Source: Eximiradius sp. (GTDB lineage Bacteria > Bacteroidota > Ignavibacteria > Kapaibacteriales > UBA2268). Taken from it: a DNA stretch of 64,000 nt. Position numbers and translations under genes: made by a program. Below the pieces are notes generated by a model, which saw only the letters and a program-made list of their open reading frames with translations, did no database searches and had not been told where the DNA came from. The stretch is from assembly GCA_937127445.1 (NCBI GenBank), contig CAKZLY010000006.1, positions 26,546 to 90,545 of the forward strand. The letters run 5' to 3'. Shown here in pieces: positions 9,474 through 19,013 of the stretch; positions within the stretch are counted from its first letter, which is position 1; each line of letters starts with the position of its first letter.

Positions 9474-10493
9474 TTATTTGGTATTTATTAACTCCTGTAA
9501 GTCAAAAAACACTTGTGTTGGAGTAATTTTTCTCATACAATTGAAGTGTTTTTGGGGGCAATTAGAACGCCCAATATGACTACACGGGCGGCAGTTGAGA
9601 GTAATTTGCGAAATTTTATATTGAACTCCGTATGGTGTAAAACCAAGTTCAGGGACAGTAGAACCAAATATGGCGACAATGGGTTTTTGGAGAGCTGAGG
9701 CAATGTGCATAAGCCCGGTATCATTGGAAATAAAATAGTGGCATTCATTAATTTTTTGGATTGTATTGGGAAGCGGCAATTTCCCGGTGAAATTTTCAAC
9801 ATTGAGATTATATAAATTGGTGATGAGATTTGAATTATCGACTTCATTTTTATTGCCGAATAAGTAGAATTTTGCTCCGTAGTGAGAAGAGATGAGTTTC
9901 ATCAGTTCGGCAAAATTCTCGGGGAGCCATTGCTTAGTAAAGTGTTGAGCACCGTGAGCAATGCCAAAAATTAATTTGTCGTTTTTTTGTTGGGGTGTAT
10001 CACTATTTTGAAGAAAAATTTCTGTATTGTAATTCTTATTGACCACATTAAGTTCAGCGAGTGTCTCGAAATACCTATCGACTACGTGTTTTGGTGAGCG
10101 AATAAGTGATTTTAGATAAACAAGAGAAAGTTTATAAAGCCTGTACTTGTTATAGCTAATTTTTTTCTTGTAAAGTCCGGAAAGAAGGGACTTGCTACGC
10201 AGGTTGTTTTGCAAATCTATTGCAATGCTGTATTTTTGAGAATTGTTTGCCAGAAGGATTTCCTTTTTCAGAAAATTAATTTTGTCTTTTTGGTCAGATT
10301 TTTCGAAAACGAACAATTTATCGATAAATGGGTTGCTTTCGAGCAGGCAAGCCATTGGTTTTGTAGTTAAATAAGTAATTTTAGTATCAGGAAGTTGCTC
10401 TTTGATAGCACGAAGAATCGGAGTGGTGAGGACCACATCGCCAATGGAACTAAACCTCGCTATTAATATATTGTTTTTTTCAAATAATTTCAT
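9474..10493 (-). CDS. Glycosyltransferase family 9 (heptosyltransferase-like)
   Basis: The protein has two Rossmann-like halves. The N-terminal ILIARFSSIGDVVLTTPIL and C-terminal SNDTGLMHIASALQKPIVAIFG are the hallmarks of the LPS heptosyltransferase family (WaaC/WaaF/WaaQ, GT9). Length (339) is normal. It likely adds an ADP-heptose or similar sugar to lipopolysaccharide core at the inner membrane. LptE at 61 kb agrees with a lipopolysaccharide outer membrane. It is a single leftward gene divergent from the STAS gene, so the exact acceptor cannot be inferred. Confidence 0.87.
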   Translation of the reverse strand: MKLFEKNNILIARFSSIGDVVLTTPILRAIKEQLPDTKITYLTTKPMACLLESNPFIDKLFVFEKSDQKDKINFLKKEILLANNSQKYSIAIDLQNNLRSKSLLSGLYKKKISYNKYRLYKLSLVYLKSLIRSPKHVVDRYFETLAELNVVNKNYNTEIFLQNSDTPQQKNDKLIFGIAHGAQHFTKQWLPENFAELMKLISSHYGAKFYLFGNKNEVDNSNLITNLYNLNVENFTGKLPLPNTIQKINECHYFISNDTGLMHIASALQKPIVAIFGSTVPELGFTPYGVQYKISQITLNCRPCSHIGRSNCPQKHFNCMRKITPTQVFFDLQELINTK

Positions 10494-10567
10494 ATATTAA
10501 TAAATTGATATTTATACAAATTAATAAAAATACGAATAAGATTTAAATATAAAATATAGGGAAAAAA

Positions 10568-10921
10568 ATGAACTTCACGTTAGAAAACCAGAACAATATT
10601 GTGATTTTCCGTTTGAAAAATTCTAATGTTGATGGGCAAGTGGCAGCTCAGCTGAAAGCAAAGCTCTTGATTGTTGCACAACCCGATATTGAAGCATTAA
10701 TCATTGATTTATCACCCGTGGAAGCAATAGATAGTTCAGGGCTTGGGGCGTTGTTACTTGCACACAGACAGCTCAAAGATTATTCAATTCCCGTAATTCT
10801 CACGGGTGTGAAAGATTTTGTTCGGAGCTTGATGAATATCACTCGAATTGACGAGTTATTTGAATTCTACGATACAGTTGAAGAAGCACTTGAAACTTTT
10901 GTAAAAGAAGCAGAAGAATAG
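10568..10921 (+). CDS. STAS-domain protein, anti-sigma factor antagonist type
   Basis: This 117-residue single STAS domain has the conserved loop AIDSSGLGALLLA, where Ser56/Ser57 is the expected phosphorylation site in SpoIIAA/RsbV relatives. Such proteins bind a serine kinase anti-sigma factor when unphosphorylated. No partner kinase is seen in the window. It is followed after 2 bases by the isochorismatase-like gene, and both may be co-transcribed with alr. Confidence 0.85.
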   Translation: MNFTLENQNNIVIFRLKNSNVDGQVAAQLKAKLLIVAQPDIEALIIDLSPVEAIDSSGLGALLLAHRQLKDYSIPVILTGVKDFVRSLMNITRIDELFEFYDTVEEALETFVKEAEE

Positions 10922-10923
10922 AA

Positions 10924-11469
10924 ATGGTTCTCACACCTGATAATTCAATTGTATTGATAATAGATATTCAATCTAAGTTGTTGCCGCATATATATCAAAA
11001 TGATGAATTAATCAATAATAATGCAAGATTGATTAGTGGATTAAAGTTATTGGAAGTACCAATAATTATTACTGAGCAATACCCCAAAGGACTTGGGAAA
11101 ACATCAGATAGATTGATTGAAGTGCTGGGTGATGATTACAAACCAATCGAAAAGGATACATTTAGTTGTTTAAGTTGCGACGAAGTGTTGAATTTGCTGC
11201 GCCAATCAAGAAGAAAGAATGTAATAATCACTGGGATCGAGGCTCATATTTGCGTTATGCAAACGGTTCGAGATTTGATTGCAAATGATTTTAATCCGTT
11301 TGTAGTTGTAGATTGTGTATCGTCGCGAAAATTATTTGATAAAGAATATGGTTTGAAAAGGATGCTAAGAGAAGGTGCTTTCCCAGCAACATATGAATCG
11401 GTGCTGATGGAGATAGCAAACACTTCTAAACATCCTAATTTTAAAGAAATATCAAAAATAATAAAATAA
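10924..11469 (+). CDS. Isochorismatase-family cysteine hydrolase
   Basis: A 181-residue alpha/beta hydrolase of the isochorismatase/nicotinamidase superfamily. The catalytic triad is visible as Asp14 (IIDIQSKLL), Lys77 (IEKDTFSC) and Cys110 (GIEAHICVMQTV), preceded by the usual Glu-Ala-His. Short members of this size are often annotated YcaC-like; the substrate cannot be inferred. It lies between the STAS gene (2 bases upstream) and alr (24 bases downstream), all rightward. Confidence 0.85.
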   Translation: MVLTPDNSIVLIIDIQSKLLPHIYQNDELINNNARLISGLKLLEVPIIITEQYPKGLGKTSDRLIEVLGDDYKPIEKDTFSCLSCDEVLNLLRQSRRKNVIITGIEAHICVMQTVRDLIANDFNPFVVVDCVSSRKLFDKEYGLKRMLREGAFPATYESVLMEIANTSKHPNFKEISKIIK

Positions 11470-11493
11470 AAAACGAGCATAAAGAGGGAATAA

Positions 11494-12600
11494 ATGAGAT
11501 ATACAGTTGCGGAGTTAGACGAAAGCAACCTTCACCATAATATTTCCCAGATAAAAAAATTTGCACCGAACTCATCAATAGTGGCAATGGTGAAAGCAAA
11601 TGCTTATGGTCACGGGATAGAGTATTATGCTAAAATTCTGCGCAATGAAGGCATTGAATATCTTGGATTTGCTTTTGTCGATGAGGCTATTGAGGTGCGA
11701 AATTTAGGCGATAGTGGGAAAATGATTGTGCTTGTGTCAGCTCAGGAAGATGAAATTGATAAATACCTTGAATTCAACATAGAAACGACTTTTTCGAGTT
11801 TCGATATAGCAAGATTATTTTCAGAAAAAGCAAAAGCACAGAGCAAGACTGTCTTTGCTCATTTATTTGTAGATACGGGGATGCATCGCGATGGAGTTGC
11901 CCCCGAGCAAGCATTAAAATTCATTGAAAAAGCAGAAGAATTTGGGAATATTAAAATTATTGGGATTTGCTCCCATTTATCTACTGCTGATAGCGATGAT
12001 TTAGGTTTTGCGCTGGAACAAATGGAACTATTTAACCGAACTATTGAGTATATAGAAAGCAAAGGATATAAATTTAAATATAAACATCTTTCGAATAGTG
12101 CAGGGCTTGTCAATATTCCCTGCAAAGCGTGCAATCTTGTTAGACCAGGTATTTCACTGCACGGATTGATGAGTACTCCTGAGCTGGCAAAAAAGATGGA
12201 TTTGAGACCAGTACTTAGTTGGAAATCAAAAGTTCAATTGATTAAACCGGTAAAAAAGGGTGAAACAGTTGGGTATTCGCTCAAATATATTGCTGAGAAA
12301 GACACAAATGTAGCTGTTGTGCCGATTGGTTATGGCGACGGGCTTCTGCGAAATTTAAGCAACAGAATGCAATGTTTGATTAATGGAAAAAGGTACAACC
12401 AAATTGGTACAATTTGTATGGACGAATGTATGTTCGATATTGGCAATGATAATGTCGGGGTGTTAGATGAAGTTGTGCTAATTGGGAAACAAGGCAGCGA
12501 AGAAATATCCGTTTATGAGATTGCAGAATTAGCAGGAACAATTACATACGAGGTAACAACATTAATTACCAAGCGGGTGCCACGCATTATAAAAAAATAA
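11494..12600 (+). CDS. alr: Alanine racemase
   Basis: This PLP enzyme makes D-alanine for peptidoglycan. The PLP-binding lysine is Lys34 in MVKANAYGHG, and the second catalytic base, Tyr, is probably in the GYSLKY stretch near residue 262-267. VVPIGYGDGLLR and CMDECMFDIG are conserved C-terminal domain motifs. Length (368) is typical. A GAGGGAA ribosome-binding site lies 7 bases before the ATG. Confidence 0.95.
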   Translation: MRYTVAELDESNLHHNISQIKKFAPNSSIVAMVKANAYGHGIEYYAKILRNEGIEYLGFAFVDEAIEVRNLGDSGKMIVLVSAQEDEIDKYLEFNIETTFSSFDIARLFSEKAKAQSKTVFAHLFVDTGMHRDGVAPEQALKFIEKAEEFGNIKIIGICSHLSTADSDDLGFALEQMELFNRTIEYIESKGYKFKYKHLSNSAGLVNIPCKACNLVRPGISLHGLMSTPELAKKMDLRPVLSWKSKVQLIKPVKKGETVGYSLKYIAEKDTNVAVVPIGYGDGLLRNLSNRMQCLINGKRYNQIGTICMDECMFDIGNDNVGVLDEVVLIGKQGSEEISVYEIAELAGTITYEVTTLITKRVPRIIKK

Positions 12601-12609
12601 TTATTTTAC

Positions 12610-12640
12610 TTTTTTTATAATTGAATTAATTGTAATTTTG
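12610..12640 (+). promoter_or_regulatory. Putative promoter for rpmI-rplT (TTTT-N19-TAATTTTG)
   Basis: TTTT at 12610-12613 and TAATTTTG at 12633-12640 are separated by exactly 19 bases, matching the -33/-7 promoter known from Bacteroidota (TTTG-N19-TAnnTTTG) except for the last -33 base. A start around 12647 would give a leader of about 30 bases ahead of rpmI. It sits between alr and rpmI, so the ribosomal genes need not depend on read-through. Confidence 0.5.
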
Positions 12641-12676
12641 TAGTTCGATTTTTATCAAAGCTTACGGGTGATTATT

Positions 12677-12871
12677 ATGCCAAAAATGAAAGCAAGCGGT
12701 TCTGCAAAGAAACGTTTTGAAATCACAGGGAGCGGCAGGATTAAACGTAAGAGAGCTTATCACAGCCATATTCTTACGAAGAAATCTCCAAAACGCAAGA
12801 GATTACTTCGTACGACTACATTAATTTCGGCAGTTGATGAGCCAAGAGTAAAACGTTTGCTTGCGCTTTAA
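12677..12871 (+). CDS. rpmI: Large ribosomal subunit protein bL35
   Basis: This 64-residue basic protein starts [14 protein letters not shown] and has the bL35 features [11 protein letters not shown] and SPKRKRLLR. The ATG at 12677 gives the family's normal N-terminus (MPK); an in-frame GTG nine bases upstream would add three unlikely residues. It is followed by rplT after 74 bases. The usual upstream partner infC is absent here. Confidence 0.95.
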   Translation: MPKMKASGSAKKRFEITGSGRIKRKRAYHSHILTKKSPKRKRLLRTTTLISAVDEPRVKRLLAL

Positions 12872-12945
12872 TTTTAGGACGAATGGGGTATCGAAGCTCT
12901 CCCTAAGTCCATATTTTTTTTGTTTAATTATTAAGGATTTTTATT

Positions 12946-13290
12946 ATGCCAAGGTCAGTCAACAAAGTAGCTTCGCGTGCCAGACGTAAGAAAATGTTAA
13001 AGCTCGCCAAAGGTTACTGGGGGCGTCGTAAGAATGTCTGGACAATTGCGAAGAATCACATTGAAAAAGGTTTGCTCCACGCATATGTAGGCAGGAAATT
13101 GAAGAAACGCGAGTACCGCAGTTTGTGGATTGTTCGCATCAATGCTGCTGCACGAATGAATGGGACTACTTATTCTAAATTGATACACGCACTTAAAGAA
13201 AAGGGTGTAGTAATCAATCGCAAGGTTTTGGCTTACTATGCAGCTAATAAGCCAGAAGTTTTTGCTGCTATTGTAAAGCAAGTAATATAG
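12946..13290 (+). CDS. rplT: Large ribosomal subunit protein bL20
   Basis: This 114-residue protein starts [16 protein letters not shown] and contains the conserved [14 protein letters not shown] and [14 protein letters not shown] segments of bL20, which binds 23S rRNA early in assembly. Length is normal. It is the last gene before a strong rightward hairpin terminator. In other bacteria L20 represses this operon; I see no clear L20-mimic structure in the short gap upstream. Confidence 0.96.
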   Translation: MPRSVNKVASRARRKKMLKLAKGYWGRRKNVWTIAKNHIEKGLLHAYVGRKLKKREYRSLWIVRINAAARMNGTTYSKLIHALKEKGVVINRKVLAYYAANKPEVFAAIVKQVI

Positions 13291-13322
13291 AGTTTTCTGT
13301 TTTATAAGAAGCTGTCTTATAG

Positions 13323-13360
13323 CCTTCGGAAGGATTGAAATCTTCCGAAGGTTTTTATTT
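13323..13360 (+). terminator. Rho-independent terminator after rplT
   Basis: CCTTCGGAAG (13323-13332) pairs perfectly with CTTCCGAAGG (13342-13351) around a 9-base loop, and TTTTTATTTT follows. It ends the rpmI-rplT transcript. A very similar hairpin recurs at 13433-13467. Confidence 0.85.
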
Positions 13361-13432
13361 TAATCATCTCATTTGCATATAAATATCAATGAGGCGAATT
13401 CTCTCAAAAGCAAAAAAGAGGTGCTATCTCAT

Positions 13433-13467
13433 AACCTTCGGAAGGTTGCGGAAACTTTCCGAAGGTT
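13433..13467. repeat. Second copy of the CCTTCGGAAGG hairpin
   Basis: AACCTTCGGAA (13433-13443) pairs with TTCCGAAGGTT (13457-13467), loop of 13 bases. It lies 15 bases after the stop of the leftward surface-protein gene and shares the stem, and part of the flank (TCATAACCTTCGGAAGG versus TTATAGCCTTCGGAAGG), with the rplT terminator 110 bases away. It could act as a terminator for either strand, but no long T-run follows on the minus strand. Confidence 0.6.
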
Positions 13468-13481
13468 TCTCTTTAAAACAT

Positions 13482-16400
13482 TTATCGTAATATCCTCATA
13501 TTTCTTATATACTTTTGCGTTGGGGTTTCTAGTACATAGTAATACAAGCCCGGTGCAATATCACCAGCATTCAAAATGACTGAATAGTTGCCTTGATTCC
13601 TATATTCTTCGAAAACAATTTTAATTAATTGCCCGGTAAGGTCGTAAATTTTCAAGCTGGTAAAGCCTTTTTCGAGTAATTCAAAATCAATAGTGGTTGA
13701 AATCGAGAAAGGATTAGGCCGATTTTGAGCTAAGCCGAAATTACCGGAAATAGGGTCGAAAAGTCGAGGACCGCCTTGATTACAGTACCCAGTTAGTTTG
13801 AAAGAACCGTCAGAAGTAATGAACTTAACTTTAATATCTTCAAGTGGATAAATATTAAAGAGCTTAAGAGCAGTAATAGTATCATTACCTGTTCCGATGT
13901 TGAATTTAATTGAGAAATGGTTTTCCGACAGGCGACCGTCGTATGGGATTACAAATGTAATTGTTCTATTATACATATCAATTACATCATCGACAAAAGT
14001 GCCAATCGGAGCAAGCATAGTAGAATTGAAAGATAAGCTGGCTTTGATATTGTTAAGTTTCAAAAGTTTGTTATCAGAAAGGTTTGTGATTTTTATTGGT
14101 AAATCAACGGATTTGCCACTCGCTCCAGAAATATTTCCAACCTCGATAAGCAAACTATCAAGAAGGACACCCGTAGCGTTGCCGAATAAATTAATAAATA
14201 GAGGTACTTTGGAACCACTGTGCCTAATAGCAATAACGCCGTTGCTTCTACCTAAGTTGTAAGGAATATATCTTAAATTCAAATCGAGTGCATGGTTGGC
14301 AGAAAGGACAAAAGGAGTTTTTGGGAAAGACAGAATTTTAAAATATCGGTCAGTTGGACCTGTAAAGAAAATACTATCAATTATAATATCACTTTGAGAT
14401 AAATTTCGAATAAAATCGGTAAGAGTAGTGTCGCGATAATCATTAATATCAAGAGTACCAAAATCGACAATATCGCTTAAAGAGGTTAAGCCATAGTCAA
14501 TGCCACGACCTTTGATTTCAACATAAATAGTATCGCTGGGAATAACAATTTTTGCATAAATTCTTTTTTCACCAGGAGTTTTAGGCTCAAATCTAATAGA
14601 AATGTTCAGTAGTTCATTTTCTTTAAGAATAAATGGGGTTCTGAACTTATCAATAATCTGGAACTCATTTAAATCCGGGCCAAAGAAGGTAAGCTCTTTT
14701 ATTTGAAACTTAAAATTCTTTGAATTTCTGATAAAACCTTGAGTTTTTACAACAACATCATTAAGATAAACATCGCCGAAATCAACGCTAATTGTTTCAA
14801 TTTTAGCTTTACCAATCGAAATGTAACAATTGATGGTATCCATTTGGAGATCTCGCTGGTTCAAGTTCCATATTTTAGCAGTAGAATCCCAGCTGGCAGT
14901 AAGAAGACGCGAGCCATCGAAATTGAAAACGCTTGTCATTACGGGTTTTGTGTGTTCGCGGAAAATGTGCAGAGTGTCCTTGCCATCTAATCCTTTAGGA
15001 ATAGAGCCATCTCGAGCAATCCATCGACGAACAGTATTATCAGTTCCTGCAGAAAGAAGATATTCTGTATTATCGTCAGGATTATAAAAGAAGGATAAAT
15101 AATTTATAAAGACACGAGTAGTATCATCAACTTTATGTTGAATTTTGTATCTTAAGCTTTTATCATTATTATTAATAATAACCGCAGAATTATCTGGATC
15201 ATTGACAGCAGCAATCAACGAACCATCCGAATTGATAGCACCATTTCTGGAATAAGAAATAGTTTGCCCTGGGAGTCTTGTATCAATAGTATTAATTTCA
15301 TTCCCATTTAAATCATAAAATTTAGTTCGCCCGGACTGAGTAGTAATCATAATTCTGCTACCAGCAACATCAAAAGTAGCATAGAGCGCGTAATCATCGC
15401 CGTTATATCCTATTTTTTTGATTAGCCCACCATTCAAATACCAGATAAATAAGCTCCCATCTTTTGTAGTTGAAACAAATCGTTGATTTAGTGGACAGAC
15501 TTGAACATTTAGCACTTCAGAATCTTTATTATGCAAGAATATTCCTTCTAATTTTGAGTTAGAAAGGTTATATTTATATATATAACCGTCTTTAACGGCA
15601 ACAAGAATAAAATTCCCAGTTTTATCAAAAACAGCATAATTCACTTTATCCGAAAAAGTAAAAGTAGCTATTTTTTCGCCATTATTAGAGTTCCAAACAA
15701 CAACAGTTGAATCATCGGAGGCAGTAACCACTTTATCGCAAATAGTATTGAAAAAAGCTGAATTCACTGAATTTCTATGTTCCAAATTCAACGTTCTACC
15801 AACGTTATTGGGCCATAGCTGAACAGCACGAATAAGTAAATTATTAGTTTCCATGTCTGGGACAACCCATCGATAGCTCAAATTTTCTACATTTTTAGCA
15901 AGAGCATGCCAATTTTTACCATCATTTATTGAATATTCGAGCTGAATGATATCTTTGGGGAGCAATCCATGCCAACGAATATCAATAGTATCGCCAACAA
16001 CAAGTGTTTCGCCGCATTTTGGATTTACTATTTCAATGGTTTTTACTTTTGGGGGACGATTTGGAAAGCCACCAGTGATATAAATTTCATTTCCACTGCA
16101 AGCATTTGATTCAATAATTAATCTTGTAAATACAATAGCAGAATCTAATGGAGAGTATCTTATTGAAATAGTATGAGATTGGTTCTTCGAAAGAACAAAT
16201 GGATTAGCGACTGCTCCAGCAACAATTGAAAATAATGGGTTTTCAGTTTGAATAGAATTTATAGTTATATCTGAATTAATAGCCGTAATTGTAATATCCT
16301 GTGTAAGCGATTGACCAATTGGAACTGATGAATAGCTCAAATAGGAAGGATTTGATTGAATTGTCGGTTTATCCTTATCGATAACATCAAAATTAAATTC

Positions 16401-17267
16401 ATCAAAATAACCACTCGAATTATCAGTAAGTCGAATAGTATGATTTTCCGAACAGTCGTAATTACCTATAAAATCAATACTACAAGGTTCGGAGCCACGA
16501 ACGAGATAGAATAAAGAATTAACAAGAGGAGTAATATCATCAAGGTTTGTAATATTATCGAAGCAAACTCCATTGGTGGATTTACATAATTCAATTATTT
16601 CAGCAGGAGCTTTTGATCCGAAGTAAATAAAGAATATTGAGATACTATCCCGAATAGCAATTTCGGCAATATTATTTACTTGGAAATCGGCAACTCCTTG
16701 AGTTGCAATAATTATAGAACGTTTTGAACTACCAAGTTTTGCAATATTGAGCGAGCCAAGTAAATTATAAATAAACCCTTTATTTATTGATGAACTTGTT
16801 GAGGAAGGAATTGCGTTTATTGCACGTGAAAGCGAAGTATAATTATTAGAAAAATCATGATTTAAAAAGCTTCGGGTATCAAAAGAAGTAACAGCAATTT
16901 CGTTGTCTTTTTCACACATCAAAAAACTTAATGTATCGAAAATTCTTTTAGCAAGTTTCATATATAATTGGCTGTCGTCACCCAAAGAAAGAGCTTTATC
17001 GAGGGAAAGAACAAGAGAGCTTTTAATAATATCAGAGAATTCGCATTTTATGCTATTAATATTTAATGCTGCACCATTATCAGATAGTGCATAATTATTT
17101 CTATCAGGGTTTACAATTAATTCTCCATCGGCAGAATAAGCAAAAAAACGTAGTTTCAAAGACGGATAATCGGAATAGGAATAATCTACTATCTTTAAAA
17201 AATTCTGGCTCTGCACAAGAGTACTTGATAGTAGAAATAGCAACGAAATAATAAAAACTCTTCTCAT
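13482..17267 (-). CDS. Large secreted VWA/WD40/cohesin-like protein with T9SS sorting tail
   Basis: The 1261-residue protein has a signal peptide (1-20), a VWA-like region (about 65-260) whose metal-site motif looks degenerate, repeated Ig-like ASH/choice-of-anchor D regions (about 300-405 and 840-1070, e.g. FDFGDVYLND, RYIP), a WD40-type propeller (about 500-815, with DSTVVVWN, DGSLFIWY, DNTVRRWI and DSTAKIWN blades), a cohesin-like beta region (about 1080-1180) and a type A sorting tail (about 1185-1261, starting near NRPNPFSISTTIDF and ending in RNMRILR). The tail directs export by the type IX system and attachment to the surface. It is a single leftward gene. The function is unknown; the architecture fits a surface adhesion or binding scaffold. 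Confidence 0.8.
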   Translation of the reverse strand: MRRVFIISLLFLLSSTLVQSQNFLKIVDYSYSDYPSLKLRFFAYSADGELIVNPDRNNYALSDNGAALNINSIKCEFSDIIKSSLVLSLDKALSLGDDSQLYMKLAKRIFDTLSFLMCEKDNEIAVTSFDTRSFLNHDFSNNYTSLSRAINAIPSSTSSSINKGFIYNLLGSLNIAKLGSSKRSIIIATQGVADFQVNNIAEIAIRDSISIFFIYFGSKAPAEIIELCKSTNGVCFDNITNLDDITPLVNSLFYLVRGSEPCSIDFIGNYDCSENHTIRLTDNSSGYFDEFNFDVIDKDKPTIQSNPSYLSYSSVPIGQSLTQDITITAINSDITINSIQTENPLFSIVAGAVANPFVLSKNQSHTISIRYSPLDSAIVFTRLIIESNACSGNEIYITGGFPNRPPKVKTIEIVNPKCGETLVVGDTIDIRWHGLLPKDIIQLEYSINDGKNWHALAKNVENLSYRWVVPDMETNNLLIRAVQLWPNNVGRTLNLEHRNSVNSAFFNTICDKVVTASDDSTVVVWNSNNGEKIATFTFSDKVNYAVFDKTGNFILVAVKDGYIYKYNLSNSKLEGIFLHNKDSEVLNVQVCPLNQRFVSTTKDGSLFIWYLNGGLIKKIGYNGDDYALYATFDVAGSRIMITTQSGRTKFYDLNGNEINTIDTRLPGQTISYSRNGAINSDGSLIAAVNDPDNSAVIINNNDKSLRYKIQHKVDDTTRVFINYLSFFYNPDDNTEYLLSAGTDNTVRRWIARDGSIPKGLDGKDTLHIFREHTKPVMTSVFNFDGSRLLTASWDSTAKIWNLNQRDLQMDTINCYISIGKAKIETISVDFGDVYLNDVVVKTQGFIRNSKNFKFQIKELTFFGPDLNEFQIIDKFRTPFILKENELLNISIRFEPKTPGEKRIYAKIVIPSDTIYVEIKGRGIDYGLTSLSDIVDFGTLDINDYRDTTLTDFIRNLSQSDIIIDSIFFTGPTDRYFKILSFPKTPFVLSANHALDLNLRYIPYNLGRSNGVIAIRHSGSKVPLFINLFGNATGVLLDSLLIEVGNISGASGKSVDLPIKITNLSDNKLLKLNNIKASLSFNSTMLAPIGTFVDDVIDMYNRTITFVIPYDGRLSENHFSIKFNIGTGNDTITALKLFNIYPLEDIKVKFITSDGSFKLTGYCNQGGPRLFDPISGNFGLAQNRPNPFSISTTIDFELLEKGFTSLKIYDLTGQLIKIVFEEYRNQGNYSVILNAGDIAPGLYYYVLETPTQKYIRNMRILR

Positions 17268-17442
17268 TTTATCCCCCCCAACCTCAAAATTGGGTCTTAT
17301 AACTAATTAACATTTCAAATAAATGAGCAATAAATATACCAAAAATAAAAATAATTTTACTTTTTTCAAGTTTTTTTTATTGTTATTTATATTTAATTTA
17401 TGTAAGTTATTCTATTATTATTCTCAATAGTATAGGTAAGTT

Positions 17443-18000
17443 ATGTCAGTAGAATTAATTATTATTATTGCTGTCCTTTTATTAATAGTAATTCTATTCA
17501 ATTCATTAATAGCTAAACGCAATGCTGTAAACAATGCATTTGCTGGAATTGATTCATATTTGAAAAAGCGTTACGACTTAATTCCTAATTTAGTCGCTGC
17601 AGTACAGAAGTATATGGAACACGAGCGCGGTTTGCTCACCGAGATTACTGAGCTTCGCTCGCGTGCAATAAGCGGGAATATCTCCGATAGCGAAAGAGTA
17701 GAACTTGATAACAAAATAACACATGCTTTGGGTGCAATCAATATAGCAGTCGAGAATTATCCTGATTTGAAGGCAAATACAAATTTTCTTCAACTTCAGG
17801 CTGCACTCAATGAAGTAGAAGAGCAACTTTCTGCTGCACGCCGTGCATACAATGCAGCAGTGAATTCCTACAACAATGCAGTTCAAATGTTCCCAACAAA
17901 CTTAGTTGCAATGATAATGGGCTTCAAATCACGTCCATTTTTCGAAGCAAGCGAAGCAGAACGCCAAAACGTTAATGTTAAAAACTTATTCAATAGTTAG
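17443..18000 (+). CDS. lemA: LemA family protein
   Basis: The 185-residue protein has one N-terminal membrane helix (about 3-24) followed by the LemA core: NAVNNAFAGIDSYLKKRYDLIPNL (given in part), YMEHERGLL, and the C-terminal RRAYNAAVNSYNNAVQMFP. LemA proteins face out of the cytoplasmic membrane and their biochemical role is unclear. The next gene, 11 bases downstream, encodes a DUF3137 protein; the two families commonly occur together, so a joint membrane function is likely. Confidence 0.93.
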   Translation: MSVELIIIIAVLLLIVILFNSLIAKRNAVNNAFAGIDSYLKKRYDLIPNLVAAVQKYMEHERGLLTEITELRSRAISGNISDSERVELDNKITHALGAINIAVENYPDLKANTNFLQLQAALNEVEEQLSAARRAYNAAVNSYNNAVQMFPTNLVAMIMGFKSRPFFEASEAERQNVNVKNLFNS

Positions 18001-18011
18001 AGGAAATTCTT

Positions 18012-19013
18012 ATGAAAACTATTGAAGAGTTCAAGAATTTCTTCGATACTGTTTTGCATATCGATTTGAATTTGCTTGAACATAAGCGGCAAAAAACTAT
18101 AAAACTTATTTTCAAAAACATTCTAATTTACATAATTATTATTGTTTTATTAATTATTGTTGGACTGTTTGTAAATAAATTAATATACGGCGATTATTTT
18201 AATGAGAAAGAATACAATATACCGATAATCGTTTCGATAGTTTTCTCAATTTCTACAATTATTTTGCTTTTTCAAAAAAACGGCAGAGTAATTCAAGAGT
18301 TTATTTCTAATTTCAAAAAAGTTGTGATTGGGAAAATAGTTAAATTCATAAATGAGAATTTGAGCTATTCGCCGACTGAATATATTCCCCCAGAGCAATT
18401 CATCAAATCAGATATTTTTAGAGATAAAATTAATAAATATTATGGTGACGACTTGGTATCTGGTGTCATCGACAAAACAGAGATAAAATTTTCAGAGGTG
18501 CACGCTTGGAAAATAGTTGATTCTGGGGAGGACAAAGAAAAAAAGCGACAAATTTTTGAAGGAATATTCTTCATTGCAGATTTTCATAAAAATTTCAATG
18601 GTAAATACTTTATTTTTCCTGATTTTGCTCAAAAAAGATTTGGCGGGCTCGGGAAATTTTTCCAGAAAATGAATTTTAGTAGAGGAAAACTTATCGAACT
18701 GGAAAATCCCGATTTTGAACGTGAATTTGTAGTCTATGGTTCTGATCAAATTGAAGCGAGATATTTGCTATCATCGAGTATGATGGAGCGGATACTGAAA
18801 TTAAAACAAGGTAAATTCCAGTATCTTTTTATTTCTCTTGTGAATAGTTGTCTTTATATAGCATTGCCATTTAAAAAGAAATTGTTCGAACCGTCAGTTT
18901 TTCGTTCCAACAATGATTACAGAAAAACAGAAGAATTCTTTTCATTAATAAACGATACAGTTTCCATTGTCGAGGAATTGAACTTAAACACTCGAATTTG
19001 GACAAAGGAGTAG
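18012..19013 (+). CDS. DUF3137 membrane protein
   Basis: The 333-residue protein has two hydrophobic segments near the N-terminus (about 33-55 and 72-88) and a cytoplasmic C-terminal domain. SEVHAWKIVDSG, IFEGIFFIADFHKNFNGK and FVVYGSDQIEARYLLSSSMMERIL are typical of DUF3137. It is translated directly after lemA with an AGGAAA ribosome-binding site. Its stop codon touches the stop of the converging HisA-like gene, leaving no room for an intergenic terminator. Confidence 0.85.
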   Translation: MKTIEEFKNFFDTVLHIDLNLLEHKRQKTIKLIFKNILIYIIIIVLLIIVGLFVNKLIYGDYFNEKEYNIPIIVSIVFSISTIILLFQKNGRVIQEFISNFKKVVIGKIVKFINENLSYSPTEYIPPEQFIKSDIFRDKINKYYGDDLVSGVIDKTEIKFSEVHAWKIVDSGEDKEKKRQIFEGIFFIADFHKNFNGKYFIFPDFAQKRFGGLGKFFQKMNFSRGKLIELENPDFEREFVVYGSDQIEARYLLSSSMMERILKLKQGKFQYLFISLVNSCLYIALPFKKKLFEPSVFRSNNDYRKTEEFFSLINDTVSIVEELNLNTRIWTKE

